A stretch of 64,000 bases of DNA from Agrococcus lahaulensis DSM 17612 (GCF_000425105.1 NZ_KE384303.1:372740-436739); one strand, 5' to 3'. Counted from the stretch's first letter, positions 25,411 through 33,623 are shown. The notes: generated by a model from the letters alone, not told the origin. Program-made: numbers and translations.

Positions 25411-26001
25411 ATGGCAACCCTGCTCAACCCCTACCTCGCGTTCGGTCGCGAGGCTCGCGAGGCGATGAACTTCTACCACGGCGTGTTCGGCGGCGACCTC
25501 GTCGTCAGCACGTTCGGCGAGAGCGGCATGGCCGACGACCCGGGCGACGCCGACCTCGTCATGCACGCGCAGCTCACGACCGCCGACGGCCACACGATCA
25601 TGGCGAGCGACACGCCACGCGGCATGGACCAGCCGAGCGGCCGCCAGCAGGTCTCGCTCTCGGGCGACGACGACGCGACGCTCTCGCGCTACTGGGAGGG
25701 CCTGAGCGACGGCGCGACCGTGCTCGAGCCGCTCGTCGAGGCGCCGTGGGGCGACAAGTTCGGCATGCTCGTCGACCGCTGGGGCGTGCTGTGGATGGTC
25801 AACATCGCGCCGGTCGCGGGCCGGGGGGCGGATGTGTCGTCGGCGATCGACGACGACGGCGTCGCGACCGCGGGCGGTCACCAGGACACCGCGGAGCAGT
25901 GGCACTCCGAGGGCGCGACGCGCGAGCCGAGCTCCGGGCACGAGAACACCGCCGACCAGTGGCCGGCGGACGAGCAGCGGGACCCGGGCGCGCAGCGCTG
26001 A
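25411..26001 (+). CDS. VOC-superfamily (PhnB/glyoxalase-like) protein with tail repeats
   Basis: A 196-residue protein. Residues 1–~135 match the PhnB-like vicinal-oxygen-chelate group (LNPYLAFGREAREAMNFYHG, GGDLVVSTFGE, PWGDKFGMLVDRWGVLWMVN). The last ~55 residues are a hydrophilic extension with two near-identical units, GHQDTAEQW and GHENTADQW. Metal ligands of true glyoxalases are incomplete, so the reaction is unknown. A GAGGAG ribosome-binding site precedes the ATG. Confidence 0.83.
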   Translation: MATLLNPYLAFGREAREAMNFYHGVFGGDLVVSTFGESGMADDPGDADLVMHAQLTTADGHTIMASDTPRGMDQPSGRQQVSLSGDDDATLSRYWEGLSDGATVLEPLVEAPWGDKFGMLVDRWGVLWMVNIAPVAGRGADVSSAIDDDGVATAGGHQDTAEQWHSEGATREPSSGHENTADQWPADEQRDPGAQR

Positions 26002-26073
26002 CCGGCTGAGACGAACGCGGCGCCGGCACCGGGGCGACCCGGCGGGCGGCGCCGCGCTCGACTCGCGCGATCG

Positions 26074-26202
26074 CTAGGCGGGCCCGCCCGAGGTGGTGTC
26101 CTCCTCCGTCTCCGGGTTGTGGTGGTCGGGCTCGGGGCGCGCCGCGCCCTCGCGCGGCTCCTCGACCTCGTCGGGCTGCTGGCCATGCTGCTGGTCGGTC
26201 AC
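26074..26202 (-). CDS. Small acidic hydrophilic protein
   Basis: A 42-residue product (MTDQQHGQQPDEVEEPREGA, later PDHHNPETEEDTTSGGPA), very rich in Glu, Asp, Gln and Pro, presumably disordered. A perfect AGGAGG lies 4 nt before the GTG start, which is unusually strong for this genome and argues for a real gene. No family recognised. It diverges from the thiolase gene. Confidence 0.6.
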   Translation of the reverse strand: MTDQQHGQQPDEVEEPREGAARPEPDHHNPETEEDTTSGGPA

Positions 26203-26318
26203 GATGCCTCCTGTCGTCGTCGTGCCCCCGTCCTACCGCGCGCACCTGGGAGGCGCACGACCGCCGGGCGCGCTCCGGCGTATCCTGGTCGTACCCCGAC
26301 CTGCGAAGGAGCAGCACC

Positions 26319-27497
26319 ATGCCCGAGACGATCATCGCCGGATACGCGCGCACGCCGTTCGCGAAGTTCCTGGGCCAGCTGGCGCAGTCGAAGTCGACCG
26401 AGCTCGGTGCCCACGCCGCCCGTCACGCGATGGAGCGCGCCGGGGTCGCCCCCGGTGAGGTCGACGTCGTCGTCGTCGGCCAGGTGCTGCAGGCGACCGT
26501 CGGCCAGAACCCGCCGCGCCAGACCGCGGTCGCCGCGGGCGTGCCGATGTCGGTGCCAGCGCTCGGCATCAGCGCCGTCTGCCTCTCGGGGGCCGAGGCG
26601 ATCGTGACGGGCCACCGCATGATCCAGCTCGGCGAGGCCGACGTCGTGCTCGCCGTGGGCCAGGAGTCGATGTCGCTCGCGCCGCACGCCGCGCCCATGC
26701 GCACCGGCTCGAAGTTCGGCGACACGAGCCTCATCGACACGATGCAGTTCGATGGGCTCACGGATGCGTTCGACCGCGTCGCGATGGGAGCCTCGACCGA
26801 CGAGCACAACGGCCGGTTCGAGATCACGCGCGAGCAGCAGGACGAGTTCGCCGCCGCCTCGCACGCGCGCCTCGCCCGCGCCCAGGCGGACGGCACGCTC
26901 GACGGTGAGATCATCCCGTTCGAGGCGAAGGCCGGCCGGAAGACCGTCACGGTCTCGGTCGACGACGGCCTCCGCGCCGACACGACGGTCGAGTCGCTCG
27001 CGTCGCTGCGCCCCGCCTTCACGCCCGACGGTACGGTCACCGCCGGCAACGCATCCCAGATCACCGACGGCGCCGCCGCGGTCGTGCTCGTCTCGGACGC
27101 CTACGCCAAGCAGCAGGGCCTCACGGGCCTCGCGCGCATCGTCTCGACCGGCTTCGTCGCCGGTCCCGACGTCTCGCTGCACTCGCAGCCCGCCGACGCT
27201 ATCGAGCAGGCGCTCGAGCGCGCGGGCCGCGCGACGAGCGACCTGCAGGCGGTCGAGATCAACGAGGCGTTCGCGGCGGTCGGCGTCGCCTCGACCCGCC
27301 AGCTCGGCGTCGACCCCGAGATCGTGAACGCGAACGGCGGCGCGATCGCGCTCGGCCACCCGATCGGTGCGTCGGGTGCCCGCATCATCGGCCACCTCGC
27401 GCGCCGGCTGCAGCAGCTCGGCACCGGCTCGCTCGGGGCGGCCGGCATCTGCGGCGGCGGCGGCCAGGGCACGGGCGTCGTGCTCGAGGCCATCTGA
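26319..27497 (+). CDS. Acetyl-CoA C-acetyltransferase (thiolase)
   Basis: A 392-residue thiolase. The nucleophilic Cys lies in SAVCLSGAEAI (residue ~88), NEAFA holds the conserved Asn-Glu, GHPIGASGAR the catalytic His, and ICGGGGQG the second catalytic Cys. Length fits the biosynthetic type that condenses two acetyl-CoA to acetoacetyl-CoA, though beta-oxidation use is possible. ATG start with AAGGAG 8 nt upstream. No adjacent beta-oxidation genes. Confidence 0.94.
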   Translation: MPETIIAGYARTPFAKFLGQLAQSKSTELGAHAARHAMERAGVAPGEVDVVVVGQVLQATVGQNPPRQTAVAAGVPMSVPALGISAVCLSGAEAIVTGHRMIQLGEADVVLAVGQESMSLAPHAAPMRTGSKFGDTSLIDTMQFDGLTDAFDRVAMGASTDEHNGRFEITREQQDEFAAASHARLARAQADGTLDGEIIPFEAKAGRKTVTVSVDDGLRADTTVESLASLRPAFTPDGTVTAGNASQITDGAAAVVLVSDAYAKQQGLTGLARIVSTGFVAGPDVSLHSQPADAIEQALERAGRATSDLQAVEINEAFAAVGVASTRQLGVDPEIVNANGGAIALGHPIGASGARIIGHLARRLQQLGTGSLGAAGICGGGGQGTGVVLEAI

Positions 27498-27541
27498 CGC
27501 CGGGCGGCCGCTCGGCCAGCCGCGGCCCAGAGCCTCTGGCC

Positions 27542-27547
27542 TAGGCT
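27542..27547 (+). promoter_or_regulatory. -10 element of leaderless LLM-gene promoter
   Basis: TAGGCT followed by GGATCG and then ATG at 27,554. The same TAGGCTGGATCG-start arrangement is found before azlC at 31,129, so the two promoters share an extended motif. Confidence 0.55.
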
Positions 27548-27553
27548 GGATCG

Positions 27554-28543
27554 ATGCGCTTGTCCGTGCTCGACCTCGCCCCCATCAACCCCGGAGAGAC
27601 GGCGGGCGAGAGCCTGCACGGCTCGGAGCTGCTCGCCCAGGCGGCGGAGCGGCTCGGATTCGCGCGCGTCTGGTACGCCGAGCACCACAACATGGCGACG
27701 ATCGCCTCGAGCGCGACGAGCGTGCTCATCGCCCACGTCGCAGCGCACACGTCGACCATCCGCCTCGGGGCGGGCGGCGTCATGCTGCCCAACCACTCGC
27801 CGCTCGTGATCGCCGAGCAGTTCGGCACCCTCGCCGAGCTGCACCCCGGCCGCATCGACCTCGGGCTCGGCCGCGCGCCCGGCACCGACCAGCGCACGTG
27901 GACGGCGCTGCGCCGCGACATCCGCGCCTCCGATCGCTTCCCCGAGGACGTCGTCGAGCTGCAGGGCTACCTGCGCGGCGAGCCGACCGTGCCCGGGATC
28001 AAGGCCGTGCCGGGCCACGGCACCGACGTGCCGCTCACGATCCTCGGCTCGTCGCTCTTCGGCGCGCAGCTCGCCGCCGCCCTCGGCCTGCCCTACGCGT
28101 TCGCGTCGCACTTCGCGCCGGATGCCCTGCACGACGCCGTCGCCGTCTACCGCGAGCGGTTCCAGCCCTCCGCGCAGCTCGCGGAGCCCTTCGTCATCGC
28201 CGGCATCAACGCGGTCGTCGCCCCATCGCGCGCCGAGGCGCTCGAGATGCAGCGCGCGGTCGCCCGGGCGCGGGTGCGCGGACTGCTGCTGCGCGACAGC
28301 CCGATCGCGCAGCAGGTCGGCGACGACGAGCTCGACGCGCTCGCCGCGAGCCCGCAGGCCGCGCCGGTGCAGAAGATGCTCCAGCACACGGCGCTCGGCA
28401 CGGGCGAGGAGGCGGTCGCGACGCTGCGCCGGTTCGCGATCGAGGCCGACGCCGACGAGCTCATCATGGCGGTGCACGGCACGACCGCGGAGCGCGTGCG
28501 CGCGCTCGAGCTCATCGAGGGCGCGGGGGGCCTCGCCGCCTGA
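27554..28543 (+). CDS. LLM-class flavin-dependent oxidoreductase
   Basis: A 329-residue luciferase-like monooxygenase with the family features [34 protein letters not shown] and [15 protein letters not shown] (TIM barrel, FMN or F420 binding). This MsnO8-like subgroup is widespread in actinobacteria with substrates mostly unknown. Apparently leaderless. It is convergent with the glycerate kinase gene, with a hairpin between them. Confidence 0.9.
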   Translation: MRLSVLDLAPINPGETAGESLHGSELLAQAAERLGFARVWYAEHHNMATIASSATSVLIAHVAAHTSTIRLGAGGVMLPNHSPLVIAEQFGTLAELHPGRIDLGLGRAPGTDQRTWTALRRDIRASDRFPEDVVELQGYLRGEPTVPGIKAVPGHGTDVPLTILGSSLFGAQLAAALGLPYAFASHFAPDALHDAVAVYRERFQPSAQLAEPFVIAGINAVVAPSRAEALEMQRAVARARVRGLLLRDSPIAQQVGDDELDALAASPQAAPVQKMLQHTALGTGEEAVATLRRFAIEADADELIMAVHGTTAERVRALELIEGAGGLAA

Positions 28544-28602
28544 TCGGGCGTGCGGATGCTGCGGACGCCGTCGTCCATGGCGGCAGTCTGCTCGCGCGGC
28601 GT

Positions 28603-28618
28603 GGGGCTGTGCAGCCCC
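28603..28618. terminator. Hairpin between convergent LLM and glycerate kinase genes
   Basis: GGGGCT-GTGC-AGCCCC is a perfect 6-bp GC-rich stem in the 86-bp intergenic gap and could end transcription from both sides. There is no T-tract. Confidence 0.5.
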
Positions 28619-28629
28619 CGTCGCGTCCG

Positions 28630-29775
28630 TCAGCGCGGGGGGAGCGCGAGCCGCGCGACGGTCGCGGCGGCCGCCTCGACGAGGCTCGCGGCGTCGCGCC
28701 GCAGCTCGTCGAGGCTCGCGGGACCGGGCGCGATCGAGAGCGCGGGCACGCCCATCGACGACGCGGCCGCAGCGTCGACCGAGCCGGCGATCACCGCGAG
28801 CGGCGCGCCCGCGCGACGGGCGGCGGCGTGCACGACCGAGACGACCTTGCCGAGCGCCGATTGGCCGTCGAAGCGGCCCTCGCCCGTGAGCACGAGGTCG
28901 GCGCCCTCGACCGCGGCGTCGAGCCCCGCGAGCTCCGCGAACCACGCGCCGCCCGCGACGATCTCGCCGCCCGTGAGCGCGCGCAGGACGCTCGCGACGC
29001 CGCCCGCCGCGCCAGCGCCCGGCACGTCGGCGATCACGGCCACATCGACGCCGAGCGCGGTCGCCGCGACGCGCGCGAAGCGCTCGAGCGCGGCGTCGAG
29101 CACCGCGACGTCGTCGGGGCTCGCGCCCTTCTGCGGCCCGAAGACGGCGGCGGCGCCGCCCGGTCCCGTGAGCGGCGCGTCGACGTCGGTGACGAAGCGC
29201 CAGCGCGCCGCGCGAGCCCGGGCGTCGAGGCCCGTCGCGTCGAGGTGCTCGAGCGAGCCGAGCCCGCCGCCGCCCGAGCGCACCGGCCGGCCCGACGCAT
29301 CCAGCAGCTGCACCCCGAGCGCCGTGAGGAGCCCCGCGCCGCCGTCGGTCGTCGCCGAGCCGCCGAGCAGGAGCGTGAGCTCGTCGGCGCCGCGGTCGAG
29401 CGCGTCGAGCACGACCGCGCCGAGCCCGGCGGTCGAGGCGGCGAGCGGCTCGAGCGGCACGTCCTCGACCTGCGGCAGCCCCGCGGCCTGCGCGAGCTCG
29501 ATGACCGCGTGCGAGCCCTCGAGCGCCCAGCGCGCGAGCGCCGGCCGGCCGAGCGCGTCGACCGTGGGCGTGGCGCGCTCCTCCCCGCCGCGCGCGAGCA
29601 CGGCGTCGAGGCTGCCCTCGCCGCCGTCGGCCATCGGCAGGAGCGCGACGTCGGTGCCCGGCGCCGCGGCGCGGATGCCGCGCGCCGCCGCCTCGCACGC
29701 CTCGAGCGCCGTGAGGCTGCCCTTGAAGGCGTCGAACGCGACGACCGCGCGCGCCCGCTGCCGGCTCGCGGTCAT
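28630..29775 (-). CDS. glxK: Glycerate kinase
   Basis: A 381-residue glycerate kinase of the GarK/GlxK (type I) family, phosphorylating glycerate with ATP to feed glycolysis. The N-terminus VVAFDAFKGSLTALEACEAA, the PMADGGEGSLDAV motif, LLLGGSATTDGGAG and VLTGEGRFDGQSALGKV are all family hallmarks. Its ATG overlaps the stop of the amidotransferase gene by 4 bp (ATGA), so translation is coupled. No glyoxylate-pathway genes are nearby. Confidence 0.92.
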   Translation of the reverse strand: MTASRQRARAVVAFDAFKGSLTALEACEAAARGIRAAAPGTDVALLPMADGGEGSLDAVLARGGEERATPTVDALGRPALARWALEGSHAVIELAQAAGLPQVEDVPLEPLAASTAGLGAVVLDALDRGADELTLLLGGSATTDGGAGLLTALGVQLLDASGRPVRSGGGGLGSLEHLDATGLDARARAARWRFVTDVDAPLTGPGGAAAVFGPQKGASPDDVAVLDAALERFARVAATALGVDVAVIADVPGAGAAGGVASVLRALTGGEIVAGGAWFAELAGLDAAVEGADLVLTGEGRFDGQSALGKVVSVVHAAARRAGAPLAVIAGSVDAAAASSMGVPALSIAPGPASLDELRRDAASLVEAAAATVARLALPPR

Positions 29776-30491
29776 CGCGTGAGCCCGTAGCGCTCGGCGA
29801 AGCGCGCGAGGATCGTCTGCGGGTGCGAGACGCTCGCGGCTCGCCCCGCGGCGACGAGGTCCTCGACCTCGTCGGGGGAGAAGTAGCCGTGGTCGCGGTA
29901 GACGCGGATGCGCTGCTCGAGGCCGTCGGCGTCGAGCTCCGGGTGGAACTGCGTGCCGACCACGTGCTGGCCCACCCGCACCATGTGCACGCACGTGGCC
30001 GAGACGGCGAGCGTCGTCGCCCCCTCGGGCGCTTCGGCGATGCCCTCCTTGTGGCCGCCGAACGCGGTGAAGGCGCGCGGCAGCCCCTCGGTGAGCCAGT
30101 CGTCGCCGATGAGGCTCAGCTCGACCGGCGCGACCGACTCGGCGATGCCGCGCACCATCCGGGCGCCGAGCGCGTGCACGATCGCGCCGAGCCCGAGGCA
30201 CGCGCCGAGGTAGGGGATGTCGTCGCGGATGACGCGCTCGCCGAGGTGCGTGAGCCACGCGATCGTCGCGGCGTGGGCGGGCGGCCGGCGGTGCTCGTCG
30301 CTGAAGTTCGCCGGGCCGCCGCCGACGAGCACGGCGTCGACGTCGCGGAGCTCGAGCGGCGGGATCTCGCGATCGAGCCGCACGCGCTGGATGCGCGCCT
30401 CGTCGAGCGCGCCGAAGCGCACCATCGCCTCGAGCTCCGCGTCGGCGACCTCGTCCTCGGGCCGCGACTGCACGACCATGATCCGCCGCAT
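29772..30491 (-). CDS. Class I glutamine amidotransferase-like protein
   Basis: A 239-residue GMP-synthase-type glutaminase domain: nucleophile Cys in YLGACLGLGAIVHALG, catalytic His and Glu in GTQFHPELD, and a C-terminal helical extension. It is a stand-alone domain, so its acceptor or partner is unknown; such proteins may hydrolyse gamma-glutamyl compounds. It lies in a coupled operon: start overlaps the tag stop (TGATG), and stop overlaps the glycerate kinase start. Confidence 0.85.
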   Translation of the reverse strand: MRRIMVVQSRPEDEVADAELEAMVRFGALDEARIQRVRLDREIPPLELRDVDAVLVGGGPANFSDEHRRPPAHAATIAWLTHLGERVIRDDIPYLGACLGLGAIVHALGARMVRGIAESVAPVELSLIGDDWLTEGLPRAFTAFGGHKEGIAEAPEGATTLAVSATCVHMVRVGQHVVGTQFHPELDADGLEQRIRVYRDHGYFSPDEVEDLVAAGRAASVSHPQTILARFAERYGLTR

Positions 30492-31105
30492 CACGCCGCC
30501 TCCGCCCGCGAGCCGTCCGCCGCCCAGACGCCGCTCGAGCCGCGCCGGTGCGAGCCGATGAGGTGGGTGTCGACGATGCCGACCGCCTCCATGAGCGCGA
30601 ACATCGTCGTCGGCCCGACGTGCGCGAAGCCGCGGCGCTTGAGCTCCTTCGAGAGCGCGACCGACTCCGGGCTCGACGTGGGCACGTCGGCGAACGAGCG
30701 CGGCATCGGCGTCGACTCCGGCTGGAACGACCAGATGAGGTGGGCGAGCCCGCCGTCCTCCCGCAGCCGCACGGTCGCGCGCGCGTTCCCGATCGTGGCG
30801 TCGATCTTGCGCCGGTTGCGCACGATGCCCGCGTCGCCCATGAGGCGGGCGACGTCGTCCTCGCCGAAGCGCGCCACCGCATCCGGCTCGAAGCCCGCGA
30901 ACGCCGCCCGGAACGCCGGGCGCTTGCGCAGGATCGTCGCCCACGACAGCCCCGACTGGAACGCCTCGAGCGAGAGCCGCTCGAACAGGCCGCGCTCGTC
31001 GCGCACCGGCATGCCCCACTCGGTGTCGTAGTACTCGCGCAGCAGCGCATCGGTCGCGGCCCACGCGGGGCGGGCGAGGCCGTCGTCGCCCACGATGAGG
31101 TGCAT
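30491..31105 (-). CDS. tag: DNA-3-methyladenine glycosylase I
   Basis: A 204-residue Tag-type base-excision glycosylase. The core YYDTEWGMPVRDERGLFERL, SLEAFQSGLSWATILRKR (with the Glu that reads 3-methyladenine), DAGIVRNRRKI and SKELKRRGFAHVGPTTMFALM match the family. Three of the four zinc-snap ligands of E. coli Tag appear replaced: Cys4 by Pro, His17 by Tyr and Cys179 by Ser; the counterpart of His175 remains. Leaderless pattern: TAGCCT 7 nt before the ATG. First gene of a three-gene operon. Confidence 0.9.
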   Translation of the reverse strand: MHLIVGDDGLARPAWAATDALLREYYDTEWGMPVRDERGLFERLSLEAFQSGLSWATILRKRPAFRAAFAGFEPDAVARFGEDDVARLMGDAGIVRNRRKIDATIGNARATVRLREDGGLAHLIWSFQPESTPMPRSFADVPTSSPESVALSKELKRRGFAHVGPTTMFALMEAVGIVDTHLIGSHRRGSSGVWAADGSRAEAA

Positions 31106-31112
31106 GCAGGCA

Positions 31113-31134
31113 AGGCTAGCCGCGCGCCTAGGCT
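31113..31134. promoter_or_regulatory. Back-to-back -10 elements of tag and azlC
   Basis: The 35-bp gap between the divergent starts holds TAGCCT on the minus strand (31,113–31,118, 7 nt before the tag ATG) and TAGGCT on the plus strand (31,129–31,134, 6 nt before the azlC GTG). Both transcripts would be leaderless, and each -35 region must lie inside the other gene. Confidence 0.5.
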
Positions 31135-31140
31135 GGATCG

Positions 31141-31869
31141 GTGCAGACGGATGCGGTGCGACGGGCCTGGCGGGAGGGCGTGAGCGTCGTCGTGGCCACG
31201 AGCGCGTACGGGCTCTCGTTCGGCGCGCTCTCGATCGCCTCGGGCCTCGACCTCTGGCAGACGATGGTGCTGAGCCTCGTGATGTTCTCGGGCGGCTCGC
31301 AGTTCGCCTTCATCGGCGTCGTCGCCGCGGGCGGCGGCATCGCCGGCGTCGCGAGCGCGGCGATGCTCGGGCTGCGGAACGCGCTCTACGGCATGAGCAT
31401 GCGCCGCGTCGTGCAGCCGCGCGGGGCGATGCTGCCGGTCGCGGCGCACGTCACGATCGACGAGTCGACCGCGGTCGCGCTCGCGCAGGACGAGCCGCGC
31501 GCGCAGCGCACGGGCTTCTGGGTGACGGGCGTCGGCATCTGGATCGGCTGGAACCTCGCGACGCTCGCGGGCGCGCTGCTCGGCGACCTGCTCGGCGACC
31601 CGCGGCAGTGGGGGCTCGACGCGGCGGCCGCAGCCGCGTTCGTCGGGCTGCTCTGGCCCCGGCTGAAGGCGCGGCAGGCGGTCGCGGTCGCGGCGGCGAG
31701 CGCGGTGCTCGCGGCGGCGCTGCTGCCGGTGCTGCCGGCAGGGATGCCCGTCATCGTCGCCGCGGTCGTGGGGGTCGTCGTCGGGCTGACGAACTGGCTC
31801 GGGCCGCGGCACGAGTCGGCGCTGCCCGACCCGGGGCCGCGCGGGAGCGGGAAGGGGCGGCGATCGTGA
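31141..31869 (+). CDS. azlC: AzlC-family branched-chain amino acid exporter, large subunit
   Basis: A 242-residue membrane protein with about six to seven helices. The AzlC core SAYGLSFGALSIASGLDLWQ, MFSGGSQFAFIGVVAAGGG and GLRNALYGMSMRRVV is clear. AzlCD-type pairs export branched-chain amino acids and toxic analogues such as azaleucine. It overlaps azlD by 4 bp (GTGA), as expected for a two-component exporter. Confidence 0.9.
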   Translation: MQTDAVRRAWREGVSVVVATSAYGLSFGALSIASGLDLWQTMVLSLVMFSGGSQFAFIGVVAAGGGIAGVASAAMLGLRNALYGMSMRRVVQPRGAMLPVAAHVTIDESTAVALAQDEPRAQRTGFWVTGVGIWIGWNLATLAGALLGDLLGDPRQWGLDAAAAAAFVGLLWPRLKARQAVAVAAASAVLAAALLPVLPAGMPVIVAAVVGVVVGLTNWLGPRHESALPDPGPRGSGKGRRS

Positions 31870-32180
31870 CGCTCTGGCACCTGCTGCTGCTCGCGAGCAT
31901 CGCGGTGCTCGCGATCAAGCTGCTCGGCTACGCCGTGCCGCCGGCCGTGTTCGACAGCCCGCGGCCGCGGCGCACGCTCGAGCTGCTCACCGTGTCGCTC
32001 CTCGCGGGGCTCGTCGCGGTGCAGGCGCTCGGCGGTGACGGCGGCATCGTGCTCGACGCCCGCATCCCCGCCGTGCTGGTGGCGGCGGGCCTGTTCGCGG
32101 TGCGCGCGCCGTTCATCGTCGCGGTCGCCGCGGCGGCCGTCACGGCGGCGCTGCTGCGGGCGTTCGCGGGCTTCCCCTGA
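31866..32180 (+). CDS. azlD: AzlD-family branched-chain amino acid exporter, small subunit
   Basis: A 104-residue protein made of about four short hydrophobic helices, with the RTLELLTVSLLAGLVAVQAL segment and an inter-helix region typical of AzlD. It partners the adjacent azlC product. GTG start overlaps the azlC stop. Confidence 0.87.
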   Translation: MTLWHLLLLASIAVLAIKLLGYAVPPAVFDSPRPRRTLELLTVSLLAGLVAVQALGGDGGIVLDARIPAVLVAAGLFAVRAPFIVAVAAAAVTAALLRAFAGFP

Positions 32181-32221
32181 CCGGCGCGCCGGGCCTGCCG
32201 GATTCGCTAGGGTGGCCTCTC

Positions 32222-32268
32222 AGGCTCCAGACGTTCAAGGTCTGGTTCAGCCTCCGGATCGCTATGCT
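32222..32268 (+). promoter_or_regulatory. Promoter of garA–ftsR with inverted-repeat operator
   Basis: CCAGAC-GTTCAAG-GTCTGG (32,227–32,245) is a perfect 6-bp inverted repeat, extended by AGGCT (32,222–32,226) and AGCCT (32,249–32,253). TATGCT at 32,263–32,268 is a good -10 box, so the repeat covers the expected -35 region, where a repressor or a MerR-type activator would bind. Confidence 0.55.
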
Positions 32269-32321
32269 GAACGGCACTTGAGACCCTGGCCAGCGATGGC
32301 CCATCCGCGTGGAGGAAGCGC

Positions 32322-32777
32322 ATGACCGAGCACGACGGCCGCCAGCCCGGCCGCGACGGAGAGAGCACCCAGTCGTGGGGTGACGACTACCGCGCGCAGC
32401 TCGCGTCGATGCTCTCCGGCACCACCCCGGAGGACCGCGAGGCGGTCGCCTCGCTCCCGTCGGGATCGGCGATCCTCGTCGTCCGCCGCGGGCCCAACGT
32501 CGGCGCCCGCTTCCTGCTCGACCAGGACTCGACGATCGCGGGCCGGCACCCGGATGCCGACATCTTCCTCGACGACGTCACCGTCTCGCGCCGGCACGCG
32601 GAGTTCGCCCGCTCCGGCACGACGTTCGAGCTGCGCGACCTCGGCTCGCTCAACGGCACGTACCACAACGGCGAGCGCGTCGAGCAGGCCGTGCTGCACG
32701 ACGGCGCGGAGGTGCAGGTCGGCAAGTTCCGCCTCACCTTCTACCGCTCCCGCCTCGACCTCGAACCCCGGCAGTGA
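32322..32777 (+). CDS. garA: FHA-domain protein, GarA/OdhI-like
   Basis: A 151-residue protein with a C-terminal forkhead-associated domain (GRHPDADIFLDDVTVSRRHAEF, DLGSLNGTYHNGE). GarA/OdhI proteins bind and inhibit 2-oxoglutarate dehydrogenase and are switched off by Ser/Thr kinases at an N-terminal ETTS-like site; here residues 14–19 read ESTQSW, with Thr16 as the likely equivalent. It precedes ftsR with a 4-bp overlap, the same order as Rv1827–Rv1828. A PASTA kinase is encoded at 43.6–45.5 kb. Confidence 0.9.
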   Translation: MTEHDGRQPGRDGESTQSWGDDYRAQLASMLSGTTPEDREAVASLPSGSAILVVRRGPNVGARFLLDQDSTIAGRHPDADIFLDDVTVSRRHAEFARSGTTFELRDLGSLNGTYHNGERVEQAVLHDGAEVQVGKFRLTFYRSRLDLEPRQ

Positions 32778-33457
32778 GCGCGCAGGCGGCGAGGAAGGCT
32801 GCCGCCCTCCTCTCGATCGGCCAGGTGCTCGCGAAGCTCGGGCCCGAGTTCCCCGACCTGTCGCCGTCGAAGCTGCGCTTCCTCGAGGACCAGGGGCTCA
32901 TCTCCCCGCAGCGCACGCCCTCGGGCTACCGCAAGTTCGACGCGGCCGACGTCGAGCGGCTCCGCTACATCCTCACGCTGCAGCGCGACCACTACCTGCC
33001 GCTCAAGGTCATCCTCAGCCACCTCGACGACATCGACGCGGGCCGCTCGCCGCAGATCCCGGGCGCGAACGTGCGCGTCGAGGCGCCGTCGATCCTCGGC
33101 AGCGAGCGCCGGCTCTCGCGCAGCGAGCTGCAGGCCGAGGCGGGCGCCTCGAAGCAGCTGCTCGCCGACGCGATCTCGGCGCAGCTGCTGCCGGGTGCCG
33201 AGCCGTTCGGCGAGGCTGCGGTGCAGGCACTGCGCTCGCTCGTCGAGCTGCAGCGCTTCGGCATCGAGCCGCGGCACCTGCGCGGCATGCGCCAGTCGGC
33301 GCAGCGCGAGGCCGCCCTCATCGAGTCGGCGCTCAAGCCGATGCGCGGCCGCCGCGAGACGGGCAGCCAGGCCAAGGCGGCCGAGACGGCCCGCGACCTC
33401 GCCGGCCAGATCCAGGCCGTCCGCGACCTCCTGACCCGCGACGCGCTCGGGGCGTGA
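32774..33457 (+). CDS. ftsR: MerR-type regulator FtsR
   Basis: A 227-residue MerR-family protein. The N-terminal winged helix (LSIGQVLAKLGPEFPDLSPS, LRFLEDQGLISPQRTPSGYRKF) matches Rv1828 and FtsR of Corynebacterium glutamicum, an activator of ftsZ. A long C-terminal helical part follows. GTG start overlaps the garA stop (GTGA). A matching inverted repeat in front of ftsZ (62,486–62,508) and of the next MerR gene may be its binding site. Confidence 0.9.
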   Translation: MSAQAARKAAALLSIGQVLAKLGPEFPDLSPSKLRFLEDQGLISPQRTPSGYRKFDAADVERLRYILTLQRDHYLPLKVILSHLDDIDAGRSPQIPGANVRVEAPSILGSERRLSRSELQAEAGASKQLLADAISAQLLPGAEPFGEAAVQALRSLVELQRFGIEPRHLRGMRQSAQREAALIESALKPMRGRRETGSQAKAAETARDLAGQIQAVRDLLTRDALGA

Positions 33458-33556
33458 GCGCCCGCGCGTCCCGGCCGCGCGTCGGCGGCAGGGCGTAGAC
33501 TCGACCCGACACGCCGCGCCGGTCGTAGGTTCCACGGGGTCGGGGCGACGGGTCGA

Positions 33557-33595
33557 TACGGTGGGCGACAACACTCAACCTCGACTTGAAGGTTG
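33557..33595 (+). promoter_or_regulatory. Promoter and MerR-type operator of second merR gene
   Basis: TACGGT at 33,557–33,562 is a candidate -10 box. Downstream, CAACCT-CGACTTGA-AGGTTG (33,576–33,595) is a perfect 6-bp inverted repeat with the same AACCTC-ACT-GA-GGTTG bases as the site in front of ftsZ. Position downstream of the presumed start of transcription would suit repression. Confidence 0.6.
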
Positions 33596-33623
33596 GGGCT
33601 CAGCTCTTCGGAAGGGATCGGCG

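Noticed and set aside
32222-32253. Third copy of the FtsR-type operator
   Set aside because: The repeat before garA has a CCAGAC/GTCTGG core and cannot be aligned convincingly with the AACCTC-type sites.
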